From: Streptomyces sp. NRRL S-455
GTDB lineage: Bacteria; Actinomycetota; Actinomycetes; Streptomycetales; Streptomycetaceae
Length of the DNA: 64,000 nucleotides
Reading direction: 5' to 3'
NCBI RefSeq assembly: GCF_000717875.1
Contig: NZ_JOCT01000030.1
Span: forward strand, 1 to 64,000
The position numbers were made by a program, and so were the translations under genes. The notes under the pieces were generated by a model, which was given only the letters and a program-made list of their open reading frames with translations, made no database searches and was not told where the DNA came from. Of this stretch, positions 16,681-25,845 are shown piece by piece. Every line of letters begins with the position of its first letter. Positions within the stretch are counted from its first letter, which is position 1.

Positions 16681-17649
16681 TTACTCCTGCACGGTGTTCT
16701 GCAGTTCGTCGGCGATGGCATGGCCGATCGAGTCGGTCACCGGGCCGGGTTGCCACGCCCACTGTCCGTTCGGGTTGCACTCGAGGAAGTACCAGTCGCC
16801 GACGGGCGTGACGGCGAAGTCGAAGGCACCGAAGACCAGTCGGAAGGTGGTGAGGTACGCGGACACCGAGCGCGCGATCCGGGCGGGGACGGCGATCGGC
16901 GTGCACTCCATGAGGGACTGCCGTTGCCGCCAGTCCAGGTCCGGGCTGTCGATGCGGACCGCGAAGAGCCGGCTGCCGACAGCTGTGAGTCGTACGTCGA
17001 ACGCCTTCTCCACCTTGGCCTGGAACAGATGCGGGCAGACGGCCACGGCGGGTGTGATCTCGTCCGGACGCACTTCGCGAACCCATACCTGTTGTGCCGT
17101 GCCGTCGATCGCACAGGGCGTGTTCCACAACGGCTTGTAGACCACGGCACCGCGGTGCTGGGCGGCGAACTCGCGGGCCTGTTCATGGTCGTTGGTGATC
17201 AGCGTGGACGGGACGGACAGCCCGCTGCGCTGTGCGATGGCCAGCTGGGCCGGCTTGTACTCGGCCGCCCGGTTGTTCCACGGGTGGTTGACGTAGTGGG
17301 CTCCGGGAAGCGACGCCAGGATGCCGCCGACACCCCACAGGGACTGAGAGGCGGCGAACCGGCGCTCCTGGCCGCCCAGTTCGGGCGGCCCCTCGTAGGG
17401 GGAGGGGCGACGTGTCCAGACGGAGCGCACCTCGGTGAGGTCGAGCTCGCGGGTCGGCGTGCGCAAGGTGCCGCGCTGATCACCGGTGCGGTACGTGGCG
17501 GTGAGCGCGGCACCCGTGTGCAGGTCTGTGCCGGGATCGAGACGGACCACCGGGACCTGGCGTTCCGCGAGGATGCGCAGGACCACGTCAGCGGTCACGT
17601 CGTGGAGGCCGGTCAGCACCAGCACCGACCCGATCGGGCCTGTCGTCAT
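16681..17649 (-). CDS. tgmB: ATP-grasp ribosomal peptide maturase (graspetide ligase, TgmB/SAV_5884-type)
   Basis: 322 residues. ATG at 17649 overlaps the precursor gene stop (TGATG), which implies coupled translation. The fold is that of ATP-grasp RiPP maturases: N-terminal preATP domain (VLVLTGLHDVTADVVLRIL), then VWTRRPSPYEGP, HYVNHPWNNRAAEYKPAQL, VVYKPL (ATP-binding Lys), and C-terminal metal-binding ECNPNGQWAW with the E-x-N pair. Enzymes of this group form omega-ester (or amide) links between Thr/Ser (or Lys) and Asp/Glu side chains of a cognate precursor. The C-terminal residues NTVQE end at TGA 16681. The methyltransferase often found in related loci is not seen here. Confidence 0.92.
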   Translation of the reverse strand: MTTGPIGSVLVLTGLHDVTADVVLRILAERQVPVVRLDPGTDLHTGAALTATYRTGDQRGTLRTPTRELDLTEVRSVWTRRPSPYEGPPELGGQERRFAASQSLWGVGGILASLPGAHYVNHPWNNRAAEYKPAQLAIAQRSGLSVPSTLITNDHEQAREFAAQHRGAVVYKPLWNTPCAIDGTAQQVWVREVRPDEITPAVAVCPHLFQAKVEKAFDVRLTAVGSRLFAVRIDSPDLDWRQRQSLMECTPIAVPARIARSVSAYLTTFRLVFGAFDFAVTPVGDWYFLECNPNGQWAWQPGPVTDSIGHAIADELQNTVQE

Positions 17650-17894
17650 CAGTCGTGGTCGGAGTCCGACGAGCTGTCCGAGTCATAGCTGTCGGCGCAG
17701 CTGGTGCTCGTGGAGCTCGACGTGCCGCTGCCCGTTTGGTGGTAGAGCTCGAGCGCCCTGCCGTGCTCGTCGATCACGACGGCGATCTGGGTCTCCGGGT
17801 CGATCACCGCGGTGAGCCGGGGAACCGTCCGCGTCTCGGCATACGGAGCCATGCGGGTGATGCCCCAGGGCGCGTCGGCGTTTCGTGTTGTCAT
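17649..17894 (-). CDS. tgmA: Graspetide (ATP-grasp-modified RiPP) precursor peptide
   Basis: 81 residues from ATG at 17894, with a GAAGGAG ribosome-binding site. The leader contains the family hallmark APWGITRMAPY (residues 8-18) and a conserved-looking segment RLTAVIDPETQ. The putative core, residues 54-81, is extreme: a Thr/Ser-rich block (TGSGTSSSTSTSC) followed by an Asp/Ser block (ADSYDSDSSSDSDHD). This provides up to about ten hydroxyl donors before six Asp acceptors, as expected for macrolactone formation by TgmB. A Cys at position 66 sits at the boundary. The stop overlaps tgmB. It is too short and repetitive to be anything else in this context. Confidence 0.9.
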   Translation of the reverse strand: MTTRNADAPWGITRMAPYAETRTVPRLTAVIDPETQIAVVIDEHGRALELYHQTGSGTSSSTSTSCADSYDSDSSSDSDHD

Positions 17895-17964
17895 CGTTCG
17901 TCTCCTTCACTTCTGACTCTTCAGGGGATCAATTCCTCCGAAGGGGAGGTCTCCGGTTTCGCAC

Positions 17965-18207
17965 TCACTCCCGGCGCATGAAGTCGATCTCGACCGACGC
18001 GAGGAACGGCTGCACACTGACGCACTCCCAGCCGATCGGCTCCACGGCCGCGATGATCTTGTTGATCTCCTTGCGGATCGCCTTCATGGGCACCCTGGCG
18101 CGGCTGTCGATGTCGAACCCGGCGACGAAGAGCGTGTCACCTCTGCGATAGGCGGTTCTGGCGTCCGAAACGAGTTTCTGCATACGCCAGGCATGTAACA
18201 GCCCCAT
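17965..18207 (-). CDS. Small hypothetical protein upstream of the graspetide genes
   Basis: 80 residues from ATG at 18207, preceded by GAGGAA at good spacing. I do not recognise the family. It has a helix (RMQKLVSDARTAYRRGD), a strand (TLFVAGFD), a basic helix (MKAIRKEINKIIAAVEPIG) and a strand (ECVSVQPFLASVEIDF), so it looks like a compact alpha/beta protein. It lies 70 bp upstream of tgmA on the same strand and may be co-transcribed. Whether it takes part in peptide maturation cannot be said. Confidence 0.7.
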   Translation of the reverse strand: MGLLHAWRMQKLVSDARTAYRRGDTLFVAGFDIDSRARVPMKAIRKEINKIIAAVEPIGWECVSVQPFLASVEIDFMRRE

Positions 18208-18372
18208 GTGGTTCCTCTTCGTCGTGGATGCGGGCGCGGCTCACACCGTGAGCGATGAGTCCATGCTGGCGAGGAGCGTTGAAATGCTGGTGAAATTCCG
18301 GTTCATCGGGCGGATGCGGCGGCAGCGGTGCGGCAGGGGGACGAGGAGCACCCTTTCGAGACGGATGCGGGC

Positions 18373-21282
18373 TTACGCGAGTTCACCCGATGCGGTGCGG
18401 GAGCGGGCGACGGCCCGTTCGAACCGGTCGCGGGCCTGGACGAGGTCCTCCGTCGCGGCCTGGCGCCAGCCCAACCGGTTACGGATCTCGGCCTTCAGAC
18501 CGGCGCCGGGCCGTCCGCCGACCGCCGCGCGTGCCTCGGCGTGGAAGCGGGCCGCTGCGGCCGGGTTGCCCAGGCACTCCTCCGCGGCGGCGAGTCTGCC
18601 GAGGACCGCGGCGAGGAGGGGGACGTCTCCCACGCGCTCGGCGAGTTCGGCTGCCCTGGTCAGCGCGTCGGCGGCCTGCGCGTGGCGCCCGCGGTCCAGC
18701 TGGAGCGTGCCCATACGGAAGAGCGTCTTGCTCAGGATCCGGGGCCTGCCGATCCTTTCGGCGAGACCGACCGCTGCCGCGTAGCACTCCTGCGCCTTGT
18801 CCTTCTCTCCCACCTGATGGTGGACGGCACCCACATTGGCCAGGTACATCACGGCGAGCCAGTCGTCCTCCACTCCCCGGGACAGGTCAGCGGACTCGGC
18901 CAGGAGTGCGGCGGCCTCGGCCGGCTCCCCTGCCGCGTTCGCGAAGATGCCGAGGGAACCCAGCGCCCGTGCCTGCTCGAGGACGTCTCCGGTGCGGCGG
19001 CTCATCCGAAGCGCTTCTCCCAGCCAGCGGCGCGCCTGCCCGTAGTGACCCTGTAGCCCGTACGCGATGCCCATGCAGGTGCGCAGTTGGGAGACCATGC
19101 GCTGGTCGGTGAGCCGCTCCGTGAGCGGCAGCACGATCTCGACGGCGGTCCGGCACTCATGGTACCGGCCCTGCCGAGTGAAGTAGTCGCACAATCCCTC
19201 GGCTAGCCGGCGGCCGTCGTCCACGTGGCCGACGGCCGCCGCCTGGGCGACCACGTCGACCAGTTCGCCGCCCGCCGCGTCCAGCCATGCCGTCGCCTCC
19301 TCCCCGTGGGCGAAGGGCGCGGTGTCGGCCCTCGGGCCGGTGGGGAACGCGACGGGGCCCCAGTCGCTCGCACGGCGGGCGGCGGCCACATAGAGCCGGA
19401 AGACGCCGGCCCGCGCCGCGGCGACTTCTGCGGGGTGCGCGGCGGCGACGCGCCGGGCGTAGACCGCGACCAGGTCGTGCAGGCGGTAGCGTCCCGTGAC
19501 GGCCTCCTGGACGAGACTCGTCTCGACCAGGCTCTCCAGGACGCGCTCGGCGGCGGACGGGCTGAGGCCGAGCAGTCCGGCCAGGGTCAGCCGGTCGAAA
19601 CTCACGGTGGGCGAGAGGCCCAGTACGCGAAACGCCCGACGCTGCACGTCGGGAAGCTGATCGTAGGAGACCTGGAAGGCCGCCTCCACACTGCGGTCCT
19701 CGACCGCGAGTTCCGCGAGACGGTGCTCGTCGTCGGCCATCCGGGCCACCATGCGCTCCAGCGCCCACGGCGGGCGGCTCTGCATCCGAGCCCCGACGAC
19801 CCGCAGAGCCAGCGGTAACCGGTCGCACAGGCGGGCCAGTTCACGCACCGCGGCACACTCCGGATCGGACCCCGTGCCACCGACGACACCGGTCAGAAAG
19901 GCCTCCGCCTCGTCCGTCTCCAGCGGCGCCAGCGAAATCCTGCGATCGGCGTCGAGCCCGGTCAGCCGCCGGCGGCTGGTCACCAGCACGAGACTGCCCG
20001 GACCGGCGGGCAGCAGTGGGCGCACCTGTCGGGCGGCGCGTGCGTCATCGACCACCACCATGAGGCGGAGGAAGGCGGTGGCCGCTCTCCAGGACGCCGC
20101 CAGGCCCTCGACGTCCGAAGGATCATCGTCTTCCGTGAGGTCGCCGACCGCCCGCAGCAGTCGGCGCAGCACGCGCTCCGGCACAGCTGCCTCCCGTCCC
20201 TGCCGGTGACCGTTCAGGTCCACGAACAAGCAGCCGTCCGGGAAGCGGTCGCGTACCGCCCGCGCGGCGCGCACCACGAGCGCGGTCTTGCCGACACCGG
20301 CCATGCCGTCCACCGCACGGACTGTCACCGCCTGCTCGTCCACCGGCGCGAGGAGCGCGTCCAGCTCGTGGTCGCGCCCGGTGAAACCGCTCACGTCGAC
20401 CGGTAGTTCGTCCCGCAGGCGCCGAGGCGGGCCCGCGGCGGGCGGCCGCCGGTCTGTCGATCGGCTTGCCGGCGGGGGTGCGCCGACGAGGAGAACGTCG
20501 TCAGCGCGCAGCACTGCCTCGTGCACCCGCCGCAGTTCACCGCCCGGCTCCGTTCCCTGTTCCTCCACCAGACGGCGGCGCACCTTGGCGAAGACGGACA
20601 GCGCGTCGGCTTGCCGGCCGGCGGCGTAGAGGGCGCGCATCAACAGGGCGGCCACGGACTCGTTGTGGGGGTGCGTCGCGGACAGAGCGAAGAGTTCCGC
20701 GACGACCTCGGCGTGCCGGCCCAGCCAGAGCTGGCACTCCACCTTGTCCCGCGCCAGCACGAGCCGGTACTCCGACAGCCGTAGACGCTCCGCCTCCGCG
20801 AACGGCCCGGGGAGCGCCGACAGGGGTTCGCCGTGGAACAGGTCCAGAGCAGCTGTCCACGCGCTCACCGCGGCGGCCAGATCACCGGAGTCCCGCGCGC
20901 TGTGGGCCTCTTCGACGATCTCCCTCAGTCGGGCCAGGTCCGTGCGGACGCTTCGCGCATCGAAGCGGTAGCCACCCCGGTCGGTCACGATCACGGACCC
21001 GGCGGTACTCCGTGCTTCCAGCTCCAGACGCCGGCGCAGCTGGTGCACATAGACCGGGATGACCTTGGCACCGGTGCCCGGCGGCTCAGGGCCCCATACA
21101 CCGTCGAGCAGTTGCTGTCGGCTGACGGTGGTACCCGGCCGCAGCAGCAGCGCGGTCAGCAAGGCCTGTTGGCGCACCGGACCGAGGTCCAGCCGCACAT
21201 CGCCGCGCCAGGCCTGGAGTGGGCCGAGCACGGCGAACCGGAGTGGACCGCCGTGCGTCGACGACTCGCCGTTGGATGGCAC
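18373..21282 (-). CDS. SARP-family (AfsR-like) regulator with NB-ARC and TPR domains
   Basis: 969 residues from GTG at 21282. Order: OmpR-type winged-helix DNA-binding domain (LRFAVLGPLQAW, LLLRPGTTVSRQQLLDGVWG), bacterial transcriptional activation domain (to about residue 245), NB-ARC ATPase with Walker A GMAGVGKTAL (about 327) and Walker B LMVVVDDA, then TPR repeats (TCMGIAYGLQGHYGQARRWLGEAL, ALGSLGIFANAAGEPAEAA). AfsR-like proteins activate secondary-metabolite genes in an ATP-dependent way. It could act on the tgmAB locus 165 bp or more downstream on the same strand, but this is only proximity. An earlier in-frame ATG exists, but the GTG lies just before the DNA-binding domain. TATACT, a possible -10 box, lies 12 bp before it, so the mRNA may be nearly leaderless. 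Confidence 0.88.
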   Translation of the reverse strand: MPSNGESSTHGGPLRFAVLGPLQAWRGDVRLDLGPVRQQALLTALLLRPGTTVSRQQLLDGVWGPEPPGTGAKVIPVYVHQLRRRLELEARSTAGSVIVTDRGGYRFDARSVRTDLARLREIVEEAHSARDSGDLAAAVSAWTAALDLFHGEPLSALPGPFAEAERLRLSEYRLVLARDKVECQLWLGRHAEVVAELFALSATHPHNESVAALLMRALYAAGRQADALSVFAKVRRRLVEEQGTEPGGELRRVHEAVLRADDVLLVGAPPPASRSTDRRPPAAGPPRRLRDELPVDVSGFTGRDHELDALLAPVDEQAVTVRAVDGMAGVGKTALVVRAARAVRDRFPDGCLFVDLNGHRQGREAAVPERVLRRLLRAVGDLTEDDDPSDVEGLAASWRAATAFLRLMVVVDDARAARQVRPLLPAGPGSLVLVTSRRRLTGLDADRRISLAPLETDEAEAFLTGVVGGTGSDPECAAVRELARLCDRLPLALRVVGARMQSRPPWALERMVARMADDEHRLAELAVEDRSVEAAFQVSYDQLPDVQRRAFRVLGLSPTVSFDRLTLAGLLGLSPSAAERVLESLVETSLVQEAVTGRYRLHDLVAVYARRVAAAHPAEVAAARAGVFRLYVAAARRASDWGPVAFPTGPRADTAPFAHGEEATAWLDAAGGELVDVVAQAAAVGHVDDGRRLAEGLCDYFTRQGRYHECRTAVEIVLPLTERLTDQRMVSQLRTCMGIAYGLQGHYGQARRWLGEALRMSRRTGDVLEQARALGSLGIFANAAGEPAEAAALLAESADLSRGVEDDWLAVMYLANVGAVHHQVGEKDKAQECYAAAVGLAERIGRPRILSKTLFRMGTLQLDRGRHAQAADALTRAAELAERVGDVPLLAAVLGRLAAAEECLGNPAAAARFHAEARAAVGGRPGAGLKAEIRNRLGWRQAATEDLVQARDRFERAVARSRTASGELA

Positions 21283-21363
21283 GCTGGGGAGTATAGGAAC
21301 CCGAGCGTCCCCCGTGGTGGGCCAACCTGAAGCAACCTTCCTCGCCGTGCGGCGTCCTCCACA

Positions 21364-21606
21364 GTGACGCGCCCTGAAGCTCCCCAGGGCGTGCGGCTCC
21401 CCCCCATGATCGAGGACGGTCTCTTCCTCGGGGCGAGTGCTGCTCATGTCTTCTCCAAGGCACACGCCTGGGTGAGCGAGCACGATGTCCGAATCGCGGA
21501 TGTCTCATGGGACTTCCTCGACGGCGAGGACGAGCCCCACTGCCTGAGTGTGTATTTCACGTTCGAACCGCAACCCGCAGAAGGCCCGAGCCTCAGTCCG
21601 CGCTGA
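21364..21606 (+). CDS. Small hypothetical protein
   Basis: 80 residues at most; ATG at 21409 would give 65. The central part (VFSKAHAWVSEHDVRIADVSWDF, then EDEPHCLSVYFTFE) looks like a real alpha/beta fold rather than random GC-rich frame. It is divergent from the SARP gene, and its end overlaps the end of the channel gene by 14 bp. No family recognised. Confidence 0.5.
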   Translation: MTRPEAPQGVRLPPMIEDGLFLGASAAHVFSKAHAWVSEHDVRIADVSWDFLDGEDEPHCLSVYFTFEPQPAEGPSLSPR

Positions 21607-23491
21607 CGACGACGACCTCGTCCCCGGCCGTCCAGCGGCGCCGCTCGTTCTTGGGCGGATTGATCCGCAGGCCGTGGCCGGGAGTCGTCAGGGCGCTGTC
21701 GTGGCTTCGGTAGCCGATGGCGCATTCGCCGCGATCCCGTGCCGCGGCCACGACCGTGGCGAAGGCCGTCTCACGCCCTGTCAGGACGTAGTCGGTGGCC
21801 GGCCGCATGCGCACCCCGGTGCCGTCGGCGGAGAACAGTTCCTCGAACACCGCGGCCAGGTGCCGGTTCTGGGAGATCTGGGCCATGAGCAGGCCGATGA
21901 GCTTGCCACTGATGATCACGTCGGCTCCGGGGCTGATGGGGGCCAGCGCCCGGTTGCGGTCGTCGATCAGTTCGGTGACGACCGGCAGTTGGCGGCCGGT
22001 GGCTTCCTCCAGCTGACGCAGGAGCAGGAGGGTGACGAGCGTGCGGTTGTCTGGGTCGTCCGGCGGCTGCCCCCGAGCGGGGTCCTGGCCGAGCACGATC
22101 ACACTGTCGTAGGAGTGAACGTCCAGGCGCCGCAGGGTCTCGGGGCGGGTGACGTCCCCGTGGTGCATGGTCAAGGTCAGGTCGGTGCCGCTGCGCGCGT
22201 CGGCCTCGCTCACCTGGCGGACGGTCGCCTCGCCATCGTGCGTCACCACGTCGACGACCGACCCGGGCCGGGCGCGGCGGCGCAACTGGTCGACTATGAG
22301 CGGCGCACGGCGATTCCAGCCCAGCAGGAGAACCCGCTCCGGCCGCGCGGGCGCCGAGGTGCCGGACGCGATCGACGACTTCTCGACCAGCTCCGCGCAG
22401 TCCGCCGTCCAGGCCGTGTCGTCGTCCCGGGAGATGACGATGAGCCGGTCGTCCGGGGCTACGGTCGTCTGCGGTGGCGGGTTGAGCAGAGGGGTCTCTC
22501 CCCGCATCATCCCGACGACGCTCGACGTCGGGTAGGACAGCAGTGCGTCGCCGAACGGCCGGCCGGCCAGGGCCGGCTCGGTGACGAGGTAGAACTCGTC
22601 GCCGGCGAAGTCGAGGAGCTCCTGGTGGACGAGAGAGAGGCCGGGGCGGCGTGCGGCCTGGACGATCAGCCGGGCGGTGACGGTGTCGCTCTCCAGGATG
22701 ACGCCGCCCGGTCCGGCGGCGAGAGAGGCGGCCAGGCGGTAGCGGTCGTCCCGGACGGCGGCGACGACGGGCGGCCGGGTCGTCTCCGCGGCCAGGGCAG
22801 CCCTCAGCGCCAGCAGCGTCTTGACCACCTCGGCGTCGGCGTCCGGCTCGTCGTGGGGCAGCACCAGCACGACGCCGGCCGTGGCCGGGCTGGTGAGGGT
22901 GAGGACGGCCGGGTCGGTGGTGGGACCGCTGCGGCAGATCAGCCGCGTGCGGCCGGCGGGGCCCACCTTCGTGCTCAGGGCCTCCTCCATGGCGGTCTTG
23001 TCCCGGTCGGCCAGCACGGCCACCGCCGCCCGCCGCTGGTTGGCGTTGGCGGCGACCAGCTCACCCACCACCGTGAAGACCTGCTCCGACCAGCCCAGCA
23101 CGACGGCGTGCCCGTGTTCGAGCACGGTGGAGCGGCCGCGCCGCAACGCGGTGAGCCGCTCCGTGAGCGCCGTCGTGATCAGGCCGACGAGCGTCGAGAC
23201 GTACAGCAGGGCGACCAGGGCGAGCAGCACCGACATCGTCACCCGCAGCGGCGCGCCCGTCGCGCCGCCCAGCCGCAGCGTCTCCCCGGTGAGGCGCCAT
23301 ACCTGTGCCAGCCGGTCCGTGAGGGGCGCCGGCGCCTCGGGGTCGGTCCACACCAGCACCCCGCTGGCCGGGACGACGATGGCCAGACACACCAGCGCCA
23401 TCCAGCCGACGAGAGCGGAGGCACCGCGGGCCAGCGTGCTGTCGAACCAGTAACGGGCTCTGTCACCGAACGGAGTGCGCCGCTGCGCCAC
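21593..23491 (-). CDS. CASTOR/POLLUX-like putative ion channel with RCK-type NAD-binding domains
   Basis: 632 residues from GTG at 23491, just after a GGGGGAAGG ribosome-binding site. Two membrane segments flank a pore-like loop (ASALVGWMALVCLAIVVPASG and VTMSVLLALVALLYVSTLVG). They are followed by two Rossmann-type RCK domains (AVVLGWSEQVFTVVGELV and RVLLLGWNRRAPLIVDQLRR; RTLVTLLLLRQLEEATG). This is the architecture of the bacterial CASTOR/POLLUX-related ion channel family, thought to pass cations under control of a cytoplasmic gating ring. A longer in-frame N-terminus is open but has no ribosome-binding site and lies upstream of the membrane domain. Confidence 0.85.
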   Translation of the reverse strand: MAQRRTPFGDRARYWFDSTLARGASALVGWMALVCLAIVVPASGVLVWTDPEAPAPLTDRLAQVWRLTGETLRLGGATGAPLRVTMSVLLALVALLYVSTLVGLITTALTERLTALRRGRSTVLEHGHAVVLGWSEQVFTVVGELVAANANQRRAAVAVLADRDKTAMEEALSTKVGPAGRTRLICRSGPTTDPAVLTLTSPATAGVVLVLPHDEPDADAEVVKTLLALRAALAAETTRPPVVAAVRDDRYRLAASLAAGPGGVILESDTVTARLIVQAARRPGLSLVHQELLDFAGDEFYLVTEPALAGRPFGDALLSYPTSSVVGMMRGETPLLNPPPQTTVAPDDRLIVISRDDDTAWTADCAELVEKSSIASGTSAPARPERVLLLGWNRRAPLIVDQLRRRARPGSVVDVVTHDGEATVRQVSEADARSGTDLTLTMHHGDVTRPETLRRLDVHSYDSVIVLGQDPARGQPPDDPDNRTLVTLLLLRQLEEATGRQLPVVTELIDDRNRALAPISPGADVIISGKLIGLLMAQISQNRHLAAVFEELFSADGTGVRMRPATDYVLTGRETAFATVVAAARDRGECAIGYRSHDSALTTPGHGLRINPPKNERRRWTAGDEVVVVSAD

Positions 23492-23778
23492 CCTTCCCCC
23501 TCTGTCGCCCGCGCTCTCGTCAGGCCGGGTCGGCGCCGCGCACGCGATGCGCCGCGCAGGCCGGCCGGAGAACCCGGATGGATACGCAAGGGGCAGTGTG
23601 GGGGATCGATCGTGGCGGCCGACGGGGTTCGTTGAGCCTTCATCCCTTCGGGTATTCCGAGCCGTCCCCATGGGCTGACCTGCTGTGACGTCAGGGTTTG
23701 TCTCCGTCTTCGCTCCTTCGGGTCAACGCCGGAGCGAAGGACGGACGCCCGGTCACGACCGCCAGTACAAAGACCGCC

Positions 23779-25782
23779 ATGACTGAAGATCACTCGGTGG
23801 CGCGCCCGGACGGCGGTTTCTCCCGGAGGACTTTCGCGGCGGCGGCCGGCACGGCCACGGTGGCGACGGCCCTCACCGGCGGTGTCGCCACGGCTCTGCC
23901 CGCACCGGCCGCACCGACTGCCCCGGGCGCGGGCCGGGGCGCCGACTTCGACCGGTGCCTCGCCGTCGCTCGCGCCCTCCTCGTACTGGACTCCGACGAC
24001 CGCCCCCTCGTACCGCGTTACCAGCGCGTCCTGAAGAAGGGGCTGCCGGCTGGACGACGGACCCGCTCCAAGGACGTTCTGGTGATCGGCGCCGGTCCGG
24101 CCGGTCTCGTCGCTGCCTGGCTGCTGAAGAAGGCGGGTCACCGGGTGACGGTGCTGGAGGCCAACGGCAACCGCGCGGGTGGACGCGTCAAGACCTTCCG
24201 CAAAGGCGGTCACGAACAGGCCGAGCAGCCCTTCGCCGACCCCCGCCAGTACGCCGAGGCGGGCGCGATGCGCATCCCCGGCAGCCACCCCCTGGTGATG
24301 GAGCTGATCGACCAGTTCGGCCTGGAGAAGCGGCGTTTCCACTACGTCGACGTCGACAACGAGGGGCGTCCCGCGGGGCGCACCTGGATCCACGTCAACG
24401 GTATCCGCGTGCGACGCGCCGACTACGCCCGCGCGCCCCGGCGCGTGAACCGGTCCTTCGGCGTCCCCAAGGCCCACTGGGACACCCCCGCCGCCGCCAT
24501 CCTGCGGGCCGCGCTGGATCCGGTGCGCGACGAGTTCAGTTACGTGGGCCGAGACGGCAAGCGGGTCGGCAAGCCGCTCCCGGAGCGGCTGCGGGGCTGG
24601 GCCCGGGTGGTGCAGCGGTTCGGTGACTGGTCGATGTACCGCTTCCTGACCGAGCACGCCGGCCTCGACGAGCGGACCATCGACCTGATCGGCACCCTGG
24701 AGAACCTCACCTCACGCCTCCCGCTGTCCTTCATCCACAGCTTCATCGGCTCCTCCCTCATCAGTCCCGAGACGCCCTTCTACGAGCTGGAGGGCGGCAC
24801 GGCCGTACTGCCGGACGCGCTCTTGGAGCGCGTGCGGGGGGACGTGCGCTTCGACCGCCGTGTCACGCGTATCCAGTACCACCACCCCGACCGCCCCTCG
24901 CCGGACACCCCACACGTCCGGGGCAAGGGTCCGCACGTGTGGGTGGACACCGTGTCCGAGGGCCGCGACGGGCCCGTCGTACGCGAGCAGTTCACCGCGG
25001 ACGTCGCGGTGGTCACGGTTCCCTTCTCCGGCCTGCGCCACGTGCAGATCGCCCCGCCCCTGTCGTACGGGAAGCGCCGCGCGGTCAGCGAACTGCACTA
25101 CGACAGCGCGACCAAGGTGCTGCTGGAGTTCAGCCGCCGCTGGTGGGAGTTCGACGAGGCGGACTGGAAGCGCGAGCTGAACGCCGTCGAACCGGGCCTG
25201 TACGACGCCTACCGCACCGGCCGCGCCGCCGCGGACGGCCGTCTGCTCGGCGCCCATCCCTCCGTGCCGGGCGGGCACATCACGGCGGGTCAGCGCACCC
25301 ACTACGCCGCCAACCGGGCGATCGCGCGCGACCAGCCGGAGGCGGTCGACGTCGTGGGCGGCGGCTCGGTGTCGGACAACGCCAACCGGTTCATGTTCCA
25401 CCCCTCCCACCCGGTTCCGGGCAGTGCGGGGGGCGTGGTCCTGGCGTCCTACAGCTGGGCGGACGACGCGCTGCGCTGGGACTCCCTGGACGACGAGGCG
25501 AGGTACCCGCACGCCCTGTGCGGCCTCCAGCAGGTGTACGGCCAGCGCATCGAGGTCTTCTACACCGGCGCGGGCCGCACCCAGAGCTGGCTGCGCGACC
25601 CCTACGCCTACGGGGAGGCGTCCGTGCTCCTGCCCGGGCAGCACACGGAGTTGCTGCCCGCCATCCCCGTGCGTGAAGGGCCGTTGCACTTCGCCGGGGA
25701 CCACACGTCCGTCAAACCGGCGTGGATCGAGGGAGCCGTGGAGTCCGCCGTGCGTGCCGCCCTGGAGGTCCACTCCGCATGA
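23779..25782 (+). CDS. Tat-exported flavin-dependent amine/L-amino-acid oxidase
   Basis: 667 residues from ATG at 23779. A twin-arginine signal is present ([22 protein letters not shown], about residues 14-36). The FAD dinucleotide-binding motif [17 protein letters not shown] begins at about residue 101 and continues into [14 protein letters not shown]. The C-terminal FAD motif is [21 protein letters not shown]. The family oxidises L-amino acids or amines to imino products with H2O2. Export by Tat means cofactor loading in the cytoplasm. The substrate cannot be read, though LAO-type segments ([19 protein letters not shown]) suggest an L-amino acid. A terminator hairpin follows. Confidence 0.92.
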   Translation: MTEDHSVARPDGGFSRRTFAAAAGTATVATALTGGVATALPAPAAPTAPGAGRGADFDRCLAVARALLVLDSDDRPLVPRYQRVLKKGLPAGRRTRSKDVLVIGAGPAGLVAAWLLKKAGHRVTVLEANGNRAGGRVKTFRKGGHEQAEQPFADPRQYAEAGAMRIPGSHPLVMELIDQFGLEKRRFHYVDVDNEGRPAGRTWIHVNGIRVRRADYARAPRRVNRSFGVPKAHWDTPAAAILRAALDPVRDEFSYVGRDGKRVGKPLPERLRGWARVVQRFGDWSMYRFLTEHAGLDERTIDLIGTLENLTSRLPLSFIHSFIGSSLISPETPFYELEGGTAVLPDALLERVRGDVRFDRRVTRIQYHHPDRPSPDTPHVRGKGPHVWVDTVSEGRDGPVVREQFTADVAVVTVPFSGLRHVQIAPPLSYGKRRAVSELHYDSATKVLLEFSRRWWEFDEADWKRELNAVEPGLYDAYRTGRAAADGRLLGAHPSVPGGHITAGQRTHYAANRAIARDQPEAVDVVGGGSVSDNANRFMFHPSHPVPGSAGGVVLASYSWADDALRWDSLDDEARYPHALCGLQQVYGQRIEVFYTGAGRTQSWLRDPYAYGEASVLLPGQHTELLPAIPVREGPLHFAGDHTSVKPAWIEGAVESAVRAALEVHSA

Positions 25783-25786
25783 GCCA

Positions 25787-25816
25787 CGAGGTGGGGGCCA
25801 CCGGGCCCCCACCTCG
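25787..25816. terminator. Bidirectional terminator after the oxidase gene
   Basis: 13-bp perfect stem (25787-25799 and 25804-25816, CGAGGTGGGGGCC and its complement) with a 4-base loop, between the convergent oxidase and Cys/Ser/Gly-tailed protein genes. Confidence 0.85.
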
Positions 25817-25845
25817 CGTCTGAAGGGTCATCGGTCAGTCAGCCG

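Noticed and set aside
21283-21483. Longer N-terminus for the SARP regulator (ATG near 21483)
   Set aside because: The extra 67 residues match no SARP N-terminus, while GTG at 21282 directly precedes the DNA-binding domain and follows a TATACT box.
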